Below, one piece after another: positions 26,580 through 37,604 of a DNA stretch of 64,000 nucleotides. A program made the position numbers and the translations under genes. Every line of letters begins with the position of its first letter. Within the stretch, counting starts at the first letter, position 1. The notes beneath the pieces were generated by a model. That model saw only the letters and a list, made by a program, of their open reading frames with translations, was not told the DNA's origin and made no database searches. The stretch covers positions 5,003,001 to 5,067,000 of the forward strand of contig JAWNZC010000473.1 of the NCBI GenBank assembly GCA_035771165.1, in the 5' to 3' direction. This DNA comes from Paragorgia papillata. Its lineage: Eukaryota; Cnidaria; Anthozoa; Scleralcyonacea; Coralliidae.

Positions 26580-27660
26580 TGGGTGGCTCCAACTCCCCCC
26601 GGTTCATTGGGGCTATCTGGTCACGCATGGCACACGTGAAGTGTCACACTCCAGCGATCAATGAATCGGGCACTGTTGATCAGAGGCACGTGATACGTGC
26701 GTGCTTAGAAGGCTGATGCAATACCCGGAACTACTAGTAAACGTTTCCTGGGTCCCGGGCTCAGCATTGTTGGCACCGTTTCGATTCTCGAGTGGTTCTT
26801 CCCACCCTCCTCCCCACAACGTGCTATCGAGCGCCGGTGACTGCCTCCTTCCCCTGGTTCGCCGCCAGTTACGCTTCAGTTTCTTGTCGTGGCATAAGCG
26901 CCAGTCCACACGCTCCTCGGAGTTTCAAGCCTCCGCAACTGCCAACGGGTGCTCCTGCCTTGTTACTCGGTCATTAGCTAACAGACTCACCTGTTATTCG
27001 CGTGGTTGTGCAAGCGCCAATCCACAGGCCTCCTGCCCTGGAGTTTGAAGCCTCCGCAACTGCTAACGGATGCGCCTCAGTTAGCTAAAGTTTATCATGT
27101 CGGTGCGTCCTCTACACCACTCCCACTTCCCACTGTAATCCTGGAGCCTCTTTATTCCTTCACCAGATGCGCCTCTGCTGTTCAGCAAGGTTCGTTTGGA
27201 GAACCTTTGATTGCGCTAGCGCTGGGAGAGGGCTCTCCCGGCTTGCCAACGGTTGCTCCACCGTTGTTGCTCCGTCTACTTTGTAGAAGGAGTAAGCTGT
27301 GAGCACAGACGCCATGAGTCTTGCTTAGACTTCAGTCTTCTTACTGTTCGAACAGCCCCAATCGACACCCCACTCCCTTTGCACGGGAGTTTGAAGCTTC
27401 CGCAACTGCTAACGGTTTCGCCTTTATCACGTCTGTGCGTCCTCTACACCTCTCCCACTTCCCACTGTAATCTTGGAGCCTCTCTATTCCTTCACCAGAT
27501 GCGCCTCTGGTGTTCAGCAAGGTTCGTTTGCAGAACTTGTTGTTGCTAGCGCCGGGAGAGGGCTCTCCCGGCTTGCCAACGGTTGCTCCACCGTTGTTGC
27601 TCCGTCTAATTTGTAGAGGGAGTAAGCTGTGAGCACAGACGCCGTGAGTCTTGCTCTCCC
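26580..27660 (+). repeat. GC-rich tandem-repeat island
   Basis: The unit from GTCGGTGCGTCCTC at 27,099 recurs at 27,431, a period of about 332 bp. Both contain GGGAGAGGGCTCTCCCGGC and end near GAGTCTTGCT. The piece GCCTCCGCAACTGC...AACGG occurs at least three times (about 26,930, 27,050 and 27,400). The GC content is well above its surroundings. Frames are short and inconsistent between units, so coding is doubtful. Possible origins are an inserted repeat or a captured host sequence. Confidence 0.65.
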
Positions 27661-28111
27661 TGGCATGCCAGGTGATACATTAATTTGTTAGCTAATTTGT
27701 ATTGTACGCTGTCTTCCTGTGTTTTTTTTTTGTTTTTTTTTTTATGTTGCTTTATGTTGCTTTCATAACATTTATGTGGCTTTCATAACCTAACTGTTCT
27801 ATCTTAGACAGGATATTACTTGAACTCTCTCGGTCTTGCTGGCCGGGTGATCTGCATTGCATTTGGCGTCCAGTGTCTTGCAGTGTCTGCTGCAGCTGTT
27901 TCCTACGCCTTTTCTATAGGTTCAGGTTTGTGAAGTCACATCATGGGTGAGTACTTGTATTATTTACTTTCTTTCTCCACTAGGCTAGTAGTGTGAACCG
28001 TAATCCCCTGGTTGAGAGGAGTTTCTCGGTCGCGCAGGAACACCACTATTACCTAAATGAGTAGGATCGCGCTTCGTGTGCCAGCACCTGCAGACTGGTC
28101 TGCCAGGCCTT

Positions 28112-28185
28112 GGCGACTCGCTAGCTTGGTGGTGTAATGATTGCCGGCCCGAGATGCCCACCGGGGATTGCGACCCTCCAAATTT
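28112..28185 (+). repeat. Possible tRNA-like (SINE-type) head
   Basis: TAGCTTGGTGG (28,122-28,132) matches a Pol III A box. About 40 bp on, GGATTGCGACC resembles a weak B box. No convincing cloverleaf was traced, so this is only suggestive. Confidence 0.25.
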
Positions 28186-28622
28186 AGTACTGTGTACGTC
28201 TATTTACTGACTTATCCATGCATCCTTGTATCTCGTTACTACACAGCGCTGTTATTAAATATATATATAAACTATTTCCAGATTTCGTCTCCCTCGCTTT
28301 TTCTCCACGCGTGTAAAGTGGACTACACGCATGTCGAGATTAGCACCCTCACCGGGCTCCGGGCCTTCGGCCTTACGCCCGGGCTCGGCGATAAAAAACG
28401 CTTTCGCTTTGCTCTATAGCAGCGTGTTCGCGAATCTTTGAAATGAATAAAGTTGTTTTTTATCTCAATGCTGAATGCTCAACACAAATACGACCAGACT
28501 GGTAGGTGTTATATTTTTAGCCGCCATGACAGGTGTGAATCTTTTAGCTTTTCTATATTTGGCTTTAGTGCTTTTGTTTTGCTTTTCGAAAAGCTGTTCA
28601 ATCGAAATCGCTTTCTTTACTT

Positions 28623-28961
28623 ATGGCTTCTTTACCGAAAGGCTGTACCAGCAACGTAAACACCGTTGAGAAATGGAAAGAAACACTACATGCCGACGGT
28701 GATGGCAAAGTGGTGCATTCATTGCGTTGCAAAGTTTTCACAATGAAAGAAAACAGAATTACCTCCGCGAAAAACTTCTCACGCACATTTATAATTGGTT
28801 CAGCAATTGTAAAGAAGAACTCTGTAGTAAATCACATGAATTCGGATCAGCATAGGATGGATTGGTGGTATGGTCAAAAGAAGCGCAGAATTGGATTTGG
28901 AGGCCATGTTTACCCCGAGAAACGAAAGAAGAAAAAAGCGCGCCGACACGCGATTAGCTAA
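28623..28961 (+). pseudogene. hAT-associated zinc-finger ORF, truncated transposase N-terminus (112 aa)
   Basis: A Cys-His zinc-finger-like region runs from about LRCKVFTMKENRI (residues 33-45) to NHMNSDQH (70-77). A basic tail (EKRKKKKARRH) then meets a stop. This N-terminal finger type is found in ZNF862/C17orf113-like proteins derived from hAT transposases. The catalytic RNase-H region is missing, and nothing downstream within 230 bp restores it. The ORF lies inside the hAT element and reads toward its right end. It is a remnant, unless an intron leads to exons I cannot see. Confidence 0.5.
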
Positions 28962-29199
28962 AATGCATTCAAAGTTACTTAATGTCATGTTTATTTATTA
29001 AAAATAGATTACAAATAACGTTTTAAGACTATTAAATTATCGCAGTTTGACTGAGTAGTTAAGATTATGACAGAGCTATTATATTTTTATCCTAACCATA
29101 GTTAATGATTTAACACTCGTTCCAGAACCACATATTTTCGAATTTTGAAAAATAGTTGCACATCGTTTTTTCTCAACTAATTCGAACCCTGGATGTAAC

Positions 29200-30600
29200 G
29201 TTTTTTTCTAGATGCAGCAGCATGAATTACATTTTATTGAAAATGAGTTGAGGTGTACAAAGGTATCTATGATTTCAGAGAAGTTTGGCTAGTAAATACA
29301 GATTAAATAACTCAGTAAAACCTCTACAGTGTAGCTTCAAACTCCATGTTTTGTTTTGTTTTATGCATTCTTTATATAATTATTTTGATTTGAAGTTTGG
29401 TGGGGAAATTTCTAAAGTCAAACGATGAAACAACTACATTGACTTTGTGCTTGTATAGCTTTTATCTATAGTCTAACTAAGAGTATAAGTTTCGATAAAG
29501 TGTTAGAAATATGAACAACAGTATGGGCTAAAATGATACCAGGCAGTTTGGCTTTAAAATTTGTGTTTGCGGAATAACTATCCTGCTTACAGCGCGATAA
29601 ACAGTACATACATTTAGTAACATTTAGTTTACAACATTATACTGTCAGTTTTTGATAAAAACATTGGTTCATAATAAAAAGAAATTTTCATCAACAATGC
29701 AGGCTATACACATCTTTTTTGTAATAATAAAACCATGTAACCAGTTCATGTAGGAAATTTCTGTCCCGATTAACCTCGCTCATGAATGAGATGCCAGCTA
29801 ACTCAGTAGGCCAGCCCAAATTTTAGCAAGGAAATTCAGTATTGTAATAGAGGGGTCTGTCAATTTAGCCATACTTGTATAAACATGGGCTTAGAAGCAA
29901 CTAAAACATGAAGTAATAGTGGCCTGGGCCTATGTCAACATGTCCAATCTAGGTATCTGAAGCCAGACTTATATTGATACTGTACATGTACATGTAGCTG
30001 GGCTCATATTAATACTGTCCATGTGGCCAGACTCATATTGATACTGTATATGTACATGCAGCCAGGCTCCTATTAATAATGTCCATATAGCCAGGCTCAT
30101 ATTGATACTGTACATGTTATTAATGGGGCTAAGAATCAACAATCAACAAAGTCATTAATTAAAATAGTGTGGCTCTGCAGCCAAGTCCATGTACATGTAG
30201 TTAATAAACCAGGAAATACTATCAACCAGAACCAGAAAAATAGATTGTGACATGTTGATGCATCTATCAATGTACCATCATTCGTTGTTACTATCAGCTA
30301 CTGTAAAGGCTATAGCATAATTATAATATTTGACGATTAGACTGATCATGCCAATAACTGTAAAAGCAGGCCAAAATAGCATTTGTTTACATGCAAATTG
30401 ATTTATATATACATGTGACAGTAAAATATGATTTCAATCTTCAGCAACTTGAATTTATTTGCAAAAACGACACTAGTTTTGACTGTACCATTGACTTCAT
30501 TAAACCAGTACTGTTAAAATATATCTGTAGTACACAACAAATGATTTAATTATAAGGTCACACCATAAATGTTATTAAAGTCACATATAGGAAATCAATG
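29200..30600. other. Intergenic DNA with a small tandem repeat
   Basis: AT-rich with no plausible gene. Contains five alternating 35/29-bp units at 29,962-30,121 based on GCCAGACTCATATTGATACT and its ATTAATACTGTCC variant. Confidence 0.6.
29962..30121 (+). repeat. Alternating 35/29-bp minisatellite
   Basis: Units begin GCCAGACT or GCTGGGCT and alternate ATTGATACTGTACATG with ATTAATACTGTCCATG, giving a 64-bp higher-order period. Confidence 0.7.
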
Positions 30601-30689
30601 CAATTTCTGTTTCGTTAAATCAAAATATTGATGAAAGCTCGAAAGAATAAAAAAATACTGACAAAACAGATGACCAAGTTCAACAGGAT

Positions 30690-31681
30690 ATGGAACATAT
30701 CAAAGAAATCCAGAATGAAGATATTAATAACACCAGAATATCCAATTCAAAAGACAGTTCCGACAAATCTGCCATCAATGACGAATTTGACTTTGTTATG
30801 TTGTGTGATTCAAATAGAAAATTTATAGACATTAAAAAACTATGTTCAAATAAACATAGCAAAATGATTGCGTGTAACACAACGAGCAAAGCAATGGATA
30901 TTATAAACTCTCCGAGATTTACGGTAAATAAAGGAATTATTATACATACCGGAGTCAACGATATGGAACATTTGCCAGCGGAAGAGATTATAAACTCTCA
31001 AGCTGAAATGATTAATATGGCAGCCATCTATCAAGTATTACTCCAAGACGAGATGAGTTTGACAGAGAAATCCCAAAGATCAACGAAGCAATCGACGAAA
31101 AAATTAAAGATATTCCAAATGTTAGTCACGTATACAACGGCAATTTACGTGACAATCGCCTATATTTTGATGACAAACACCTGAACAGGAGATTTGGTGT
31201 TCCTGCTTTGGCGAAAAATATTAAGAGAGAATTACGAGAGATTTTTGTATCTCGCCGAAGTCAAGATCGTGCAGTCCAGGATCGGAGAAATCAAGATCTT
31301 ACAGCCCAGGATCGGAGAAGTCAAGATCTTACAGTCCAGGATCGGAGAAGTCAAGATTTTACAGCCCAGGATCGGAGAAGTCAAGATCTTACAGCCCAAG
31401 ATCGGAGAAGTCAAGATCATACAGTCCAGGATCGGAGAAGTACCCTCCACAGTGACTCACCAAGGAGCCATCAAGATGTACCAACTGATTTACAGTCAAG
31501 AGGCACCGTCGGTAACAATGTAGCTCAACCTGCGATAATTGGGATGCAAGACCAGCTGAAGAATATATCAGACTTATTGAATCAACTGATTCAAAACAAT
31601 ATTAGCATTAATCAGCAGCAGCATTATCAAAGGGTAATGTATCCACCGATACCTTCATTTTTTAATAATAGACTTGTTTAA
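30690..31681 (+). pseudogene. LINE ORF1, SGNH-esterase-like, frameshifted
   Basis: The first frame (from 30690) has the block I serine motif FDFVMLCDSNRKF and the block III-like IIHTGVND. A frame change near 31,045-31,060 leads to the second frame. That frame contains the closing Asp-His region DDKHLNRRFG and then the 10-residue repeats at 31,259-31,438, ending with a Gln-rich stretch. SGNH-type ORF1 proteins occur in several CR1/L2-group LINEs and probably act on lipids or RNP formation. It is broken by the shift. Confidence 0.7.
31259..31438 (+). repeat. Six 30-bp tandem repeats within LINE ORF1
   Basis: Each unit encodes a 10-residue repeat of the form SQDLTAQDRR with changes at two or three positions. 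The period is a multiple of three, so the repeats preserve frame. Confidence 0.9.
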
Positions 31682-31721
31682 TTAGTTTACAAATAGTTCT
31701 TTAGTAGTTAAACTTCAATTA

Positions 31722-34700
31722 ATGGCAAAAAATTTTCTTCGGTTTGCAAGTTGGAATATTGAAGGTCTGTCTAGTAAGCTTAATGATACAGACTTCATTT
31801 CAAAATTACAAAATTTTGATTTAATCTCACTAGTAGAGACCTGGCTTCCCTATGGTCACAATAATATTAATATTGATGGTTTCTTTTCGTTTTCAAAATG
31901 CCGAAAAGAAGTTTCCCAAAACTCACGTAGAAGTTCTGGTGGTATTACAATTCTTGTTAGATCATCTCTTAGAAAAGGGATTACATTTTTAGATAAAGAG
32001 AGTAGTGAAGAGTTTGTATGGTGGAAATTGGATAAAACGTTTTTCAATCTTACACATGATATTTTCATTTGTACTGTTTACATACCACCTCAAAACTCCT
32101 CCCGTGAAACACGAATTAATATTGATCATTTTGAAAATCTTCAAGATAGTATCTATAAATTTTCAGTTTTGGGTAAGGTTATTTTATGTGGAGATTTCAA
32201 TGCTAGAATAGGTATCCTAGATGATTTTATTGATGATCCATTTCTTGAAGATGAAAATTATACCCCACTCACATTAGATAAGCGATCCTCAAGAGACTGT
32301 CATGTAAATTCTTATGGGCGATCTTTAATTGATTTATGTATTGGCAATAGTATGGTTGTACTAAATGGTAGAACCAACGGAGATCTCATTGGTCAGTTCA
32401 CTTGTCAAACTTATAATGGAGCAAGTGTTCTTGATTACGTTATTGTTTCACAAGACCTGCTTTCATCTATTATTAGCCTTACAGTAGCCGATATCACTGA
32501 ATTTTCTCATCATTCCTATTTATCTTTCGTGATGAGAATTAAAATCCCCAAAACTCCAGATGATGCATTAAAATTAATGCCTCATCCTGTATCTTTTGTG
32601 TGGAATGAGAACCAGAAAGATTGTTTGAGAGAATTTATGGTTTCGAATGAAGTACAAAATAAGTTAGATTCATTGTTTCTCCAGCCTACATATAGCGAAA
32701 AATCAATCGATGTTGATATGCTTGTAACTAATTTTTCCAAAATATTATGTGATACATCCCAAAACGTATTATATACCAAGAAACAAAAGAAAACGAACAA
32801 TAAAAACAAAACAAAGGTGAAACAAAAATGGTATGATACAAATTGCCATACTCTTAAAAAGAATTTGAGAAATTTAGGAAGTTTACTCACAAAATACCCT
32901 AATGATGTCTATTTACGTCATCTATTTTTTGCAAAAAGAAAGGAATATAAGCGCATGATTAAGAAACAAAAAAGACAATTTCATAATTCTATACTAAACC
33001 AAATTGAAATTTTATCCAATAACAATCCTAAAGAATTCTGGAAGCTAGTTAATTCTATAAAAACACGTAAACCATGTACGTCAAATGAAATACCATCATC
33101 GGAATGGTTTGATTATTTTAGAAATTTGAACAAGATAAATTTCAACACTGAAAAGATAAGCAACGAAGCTCAAATTGTGAAGGATTTCAATATTTGGGCA
33201 GCCTGCAAAAACGATACCCTTGACAAACCAATCTCACTTGAAGAATTGTGCAAACTGTCAAAGAGATTAAAGAACAAAAAAGCCAGTGCCGGTGATTCAC
33301 TGTCCAATGAGATCATTAAGTTAGCAGTCGAAGTTTTACCATCCTATTTTGTAAAATTGTTTAATACTATTCTATCCTACGGTGTGTTTCCATCACATTG
33401 GTCTAAGGGTTTCATAGTCCCAATATATAAATCAGGAAGTACAATTGACCCGAGTAACTATAGAGGAATTTGTATAAGCAGCTGTCTGGGAAAATTTTTC
33501 ACATTGATTATGAATACTCGTTTGACTAAATTTCTGGAAGAGTGCAAAATTATGAGTAAATGTCAAATCGGTTTTCGGAAAAATTGCAGAACAGCAGATC
33601 ATTTACTAGTTCTAAAAACTTTAATAGATGTTTATAAGTCAAAAAGAAATCCAATTTTTGCCTGTTTTATCGACTTTAAAAAAGCCTACGACAGCGTGTG
33701 GAGAGAAGGACTTTTCTTCAAACTTATTCAATATGGTTGTAGTAAGAATTCCATACGCCTAATGCTAAGTATTTATTCCTCCGTTGATTGCTCGGTAAAA
33801 TTGGATAAGGGAAGTACTCCTTTCTTTAAGTCCCATATTGGGGTAAAACAAGGATGCAATCTAAGTCCCACCTTATTCAACCTGTTTATCAATGATATAC
33901 CTAATTTATTTAACAGCTTGTGTGCCCCAGTCAAACTTGGTGAAACTGATTTAAATTGTTTACTTTACGCAGACGACTTAGTTTTACTATCCGAGTCCAG
34001 GTCTGGCTTACAAAACTGTCTCACAAATCTTGAATTTTACACCAAGAAATGGAAGTTGAACATTAATTTAAAAAAATCAAAAGTTTATTGTTTGGAACAC
34101 CAACCCAAAGACGTGCACACTTCCCATCAATTTGGTCTTTCGGGAAAATTGCTCTAGAGCAAGTTGATGAATATTGCTACCTTGGTATTACTTTTCACTT
34201 TTCCGGTAATTTTAAACGAACACAAAAAATACTTTATGGTAAAGCAATACGTGCCTATCATTGTTTATTCAAAAGTTTTTCAAACGTGGAGAATGTACCA
34301 ATAAAATTACTTTTAAAACTTTTCTCTTCAACGGTAGTTCCCGTTTTGCTGTATAGCTGCGAAGTTTGGGGTCCATACTTACTGGGTAAAATAAACTCTT
34401 TTGCGATGTTTAAAACTAAAATTTTTAAATTAACAAATGATATAGAAAGACTACATCTAAAATTCTGCAAAAGAATCTTGGGTGTTCACTCAAAATCTAC
34501 AAATTTAGCTGTCTATGGTGAACTAGGAAGGGCACCACTAATTATACAAATAGCTACACTTATAACAAAATATTGGTTTCGCATCAAAAGCTCAACTTTT
34601 ACAGATACCCTCGCTGGTGAAGCAGCGAGAGTCTGTATGGACTTTAATTTACAACCAATATTATTTACAAAATATTTACTACAACTATGTAATATAGAAG

Positions 34701-35242
34701 TTAATAATTTTAAAAATTTTGTAATACCACCCAAAGAACAAGGAAATTTTTGCCATTACTTGAGGAATAAATTACATGAGTTTTATACTGAATACTGGAA
34801 AGAGCAGATTCAACAAGGTGGAAATAATGGCAAATTAAGAGTCTTTAAAAAACTGAAAATAAATTTTGGCTTTGAAAAATATCTTTCTTCAATTCGCAAC
34901 TTCAAACATCGTCAAGCGGTTACAAAATTAAGAATTTCAGCTCATAAACTACCTGTTGAAACTGGTCGATACAGAAATGTTTCATACAGTGAAAGATTAT
35001 GCAAACATTGTGACCTAAATGAGATTGGGAACGAACAACACCTTTTAATGTCATGCAGAAACACAAAGTTCGCCGATCTTAGAGTTAATTTTATGGAAAG
35101 TCTCTGTAAAATAAATAACTCATTTTCTAAATTTAGCTATCAAGACCTTTTCATGTATGTCATTGCTATGCAAGATAAAACAATTATGACTTTGGCAGCT
35201 AAATACTGTTTTAATGTTTTAAGAAGTTTTGAAAGTTTATAG
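31722..35242 (+). pseudogene. LINE ORF2, endonuclease and reverse transcriptase, one frameshift
   Basis: The N-terminus is an AP-endonuclease-like domain: FASWNIEGL, the SLVETWL glutamate motif, LCGDFNAR and the closing SHHSYL. The RT domain follows, with FIDFKKAYDSVWR, GVKQGCNLSPTLFNLF and catalytic LYADD at residues 748-752. The frame changes near 34,080. The downstream frame to 35242 holds the thumb/C-terminal part (DEYCYLGITF, VLLYSCEVWG) and a late Cys-His pattern (LCKHCDLNEIGNEQHLLMSC). Only the one-base loss appears to break it. Confidence 0.9.
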
Positions 35243-35352
35243 TTGAGCACGTACTCTAGTTTATATGTTATATGTATGTATCTTATATACCAAATCTGGT
35301 ATTTATGTTGTTTGAATAAAGCATATACTATGTAAACCAGAACAAAAAAAAA

Positions 35353-36116
35353 TACACATCCTGATGTCAGTGCCAGGCTGCTAGATACATACAATTAAAA
35401 TGAACCCAATATTGTGTTTTTTCAACCTATTATTGTGGATTTCTCAAAGAAACAATTAGAAAATATTTAAAATATATTAAAAGTATATCAAGACTCTAGC
35501 ACCATGCTACAAATAGCAAATAATTTCGACTGTTTACATTCCTTACATTATAAAATTTCGCTACCTCTCTTGTCTTTGTAAGGCACTGACTGGCACATCC
35601 TTATAAAGCCTAAATTTGTTGACCATACTAATCACCTCCATTAGACAAAGTACAAACTTTGAAATGTCAAATAATATGAATATTCCCTTCGCTTCTTAAT
35701 GTATTTTATGTCCATGCATAAGTCCAAATGCACGTTGTTGGCCTGAGATGCCTCGTTGGAATTCCCAAATAATCGAAAATCTAAGCTTAAACTTCCCAAA
35801 CCAAAAAGAACAGATTAGAGACCAAAACTCCAGGCATCAGTTGAACGAGGAATTCCACCCAAGGATAATACTGTTAAAAAAATAAAACAAGCCTCAAAAT
35901 TTCCTTTTAATTTTGAGCAGCATCCTATTCTTCGAAAATCCATAAAGTTTGACGCTTCCTACAAAGAAGTCATTTGAAGAAAACATAGCATGTTTGGTAT
36001 CACAATGAAGCTTTAGACAAGCCACAGGGAGCCCATCTTGGCAGCGCGTGGGCACCCAACCTCGTACCCAGGGCCCTCTCTGCTTTCAAAATGGCGCGAG
36101 GAGAAGGTAATAATTC
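35353..36116. other. Intergenic DNA ahead of the 8.27-kb transposon
   Basis: No gene seen. The last 80 bp (CTCGTACCCAGGGCCCTC... GGCGCGAGGAG) has the look of a repeat end, into which the transposon at 36,117 may have inserted. Confidence 0.5.
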
Positions 36117-36556
36117 CACTGATCTATATAAGAGACTGGATAGAGCATCCGTTGTCTGAAATTGAAGTCGGAAGTTGGCAACAGCCGCCATGTTGGATGG
36201 TCCCACTTTCGCTATGATTCTACTGTTGCACAATTATAGTTTTCGCATATTAAGGCATTTTTCTCCTTCGGGTTCGGACAAACTTTTTTATCACGAGGAA
36301 GAAAGGACACGTGAAGCATTTAGAGAGAAAAATTGTAGTTATTTAGCCCCAAAATGTGGGGGAAAACGGAATTTGCGAGTTCGATGGAGCGAACTCCCAA
36401 GTGTCATTGATGACAACTTTGAACAGACGAAGGCCGTTCTCATTCAGAATTTACTCACAATATGGAAATACTGCTAAAGGACCGAATGAATTCGGGAAAT
36501 TTGATCAACTGAACAAGCTACACTACGAACAACTGCTGTGGTATTATTATATCATA

Positions 36557-37604
36557 ATAGGCCGTAATCTATGGCCGATTATCTTTCAGTTTCGTTGCCC
36601 ACATTCGGGCACTACTTAAAAATTTCCAAATATGTAGACTTTTACTCACAGAAGACGAATTCACTTGTTGTCACTTGCAAAAACCTGCAGTTTTTTCATA
36701 TTTAACGTTTGAATTTCAAAAATCTCCACTCGCCATAAACTAGAAATCCGCCATTATTCCTCAGGAGACTTCATGTAATATACGATATAGATACTGTTTC
36801 CAGCCTCTTGACAGGGGGGATCTGCGCGGCTTTATTTTTTCCCGTGAGACTTCATGTAATATACAACAAATTGAATTTTTTTTAGTACGATTCGTGGTCA
36901 TTTATGCATGTCTTTAAACGTAGTAACCTTCGTTTGTAGGACGCATTGTATTAACATTTTCGAAAAGGCACAAAAGTTAAATGGCATCGTCTGCACACAA
37001 TCTAAACAAAACAATGTTTTGTAATTTGCTGTCATTGTTTCGTACCGGCATCACAGGGGCGTAAACAAAGGGGCCTTGGGTGGCTGAAGCCCCCCCCCCC
37101 CAGTTTTTTTAAGACAAGTAAAAATAGACAAGTCTTCCCTAACTTTAAGGCCCTGTTTACATGGAGGTAGGGTGACCCTTCTAGGAGGTTGGCGGCAAGA
37201 CTATCTTTTTGTTTACTTTAGCCATACAAATGGCTCTGGTAGGGTAACCCTCCCAGATGGGTCACGTTTCAGTGGCAATTAGAGGTCAAAACTAGCGCTC
37301 GTTCAATGCATTGTCAACAACAATGGCTGACCATATGCCTCAGTCTATCTAACAGGTGACCTCTTTCGAAAATATTAAAAACTCTTTGTTTGTCCACCAA
37401 TATCAATTTGTTTAGTGGCCACGCAAATGTAGGGTGACCTTGCTAGAATTGTCAGCCCTGCTAGAAAGATCACTGGTCTACATCATGTAAACGCTCGGAC
37501 TAGGGTGACCCTTCTGCTAGGGCAACCCTTCTAGAAGGGTCACCTTACCTCCATGTAAACAGGGCCTTAATCTACAATGTCAATATAACTTCACAATAGT
37601 ATAA
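36557..37604 (+). repeat. Internal inverted duplication, left arm
   Basis: Reverse complement of 41,817-42,873, starting ATAGGCCGTAATCT and ending near ATAGTATAAA, with scattered differences. It contains a full MITE and a C-run tract, both present in the other arm. Confidence 0.9.
37149..37566. mobile_element. TTAA MITE, left-arm copy
   Basis: Ends GGCCCTGTTTACATGGAGGT and its complement, flanked by TTAA on both sides. This suits a piggyBac- or Kolobok-like non-autonomous element. No coding capacity. Confidence 0.75.

Larger units (their letters stand above)
24502..29191. mobile_element. hAT transposon (4,690 bp) with perfect 8-bp target duplication
   Basis: Terminal inverted repeats CAGGGTTCGAATTA (start) and TAATTCGAACCCTG (end), with further weaker similarity around ACGATGTGCA. 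Flanked by GATGTAAC at 24,494-24,501 and 29,192-29,199. It keeps one zinc-finger ORF near the right end (28,623-28,961) but no recognisable catalytic domain. It also contains a fold-back repeat and a GC-rich tandem block that are probably later insertions or captured DNA. Confidence 0.9.
30600..35352 (+). mobile_element. Near full-length non-LTR retrotransposon (CR1/L2-type group)
   Basis: Two ORFs on the + strand, then a short 3' UTR with AATAAA at about 35,317 and an A-run at about 35,344. The 5' limit is not defined. ORF1 looks like an SGNH-esterase protein. ORF2 carries AP-type endonuclease and reverse transcriptase. Each ORF has one frameshift, so this copy is inactive as written. No target duplication was identified. 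Confidence 0.85.

Noticed and set aside
26701..27549. Frames of 83-115 residues in the GC-rich island
   Set aside because: They follow the tandem units but change frame and composition between units; no domain found.
36175..36619. Frames of 87-100 residues at the left terminus of the 8.27-kb transposon
   Set aside because: They overlap terminal-repeat DNA and are not kept in the right terminus.
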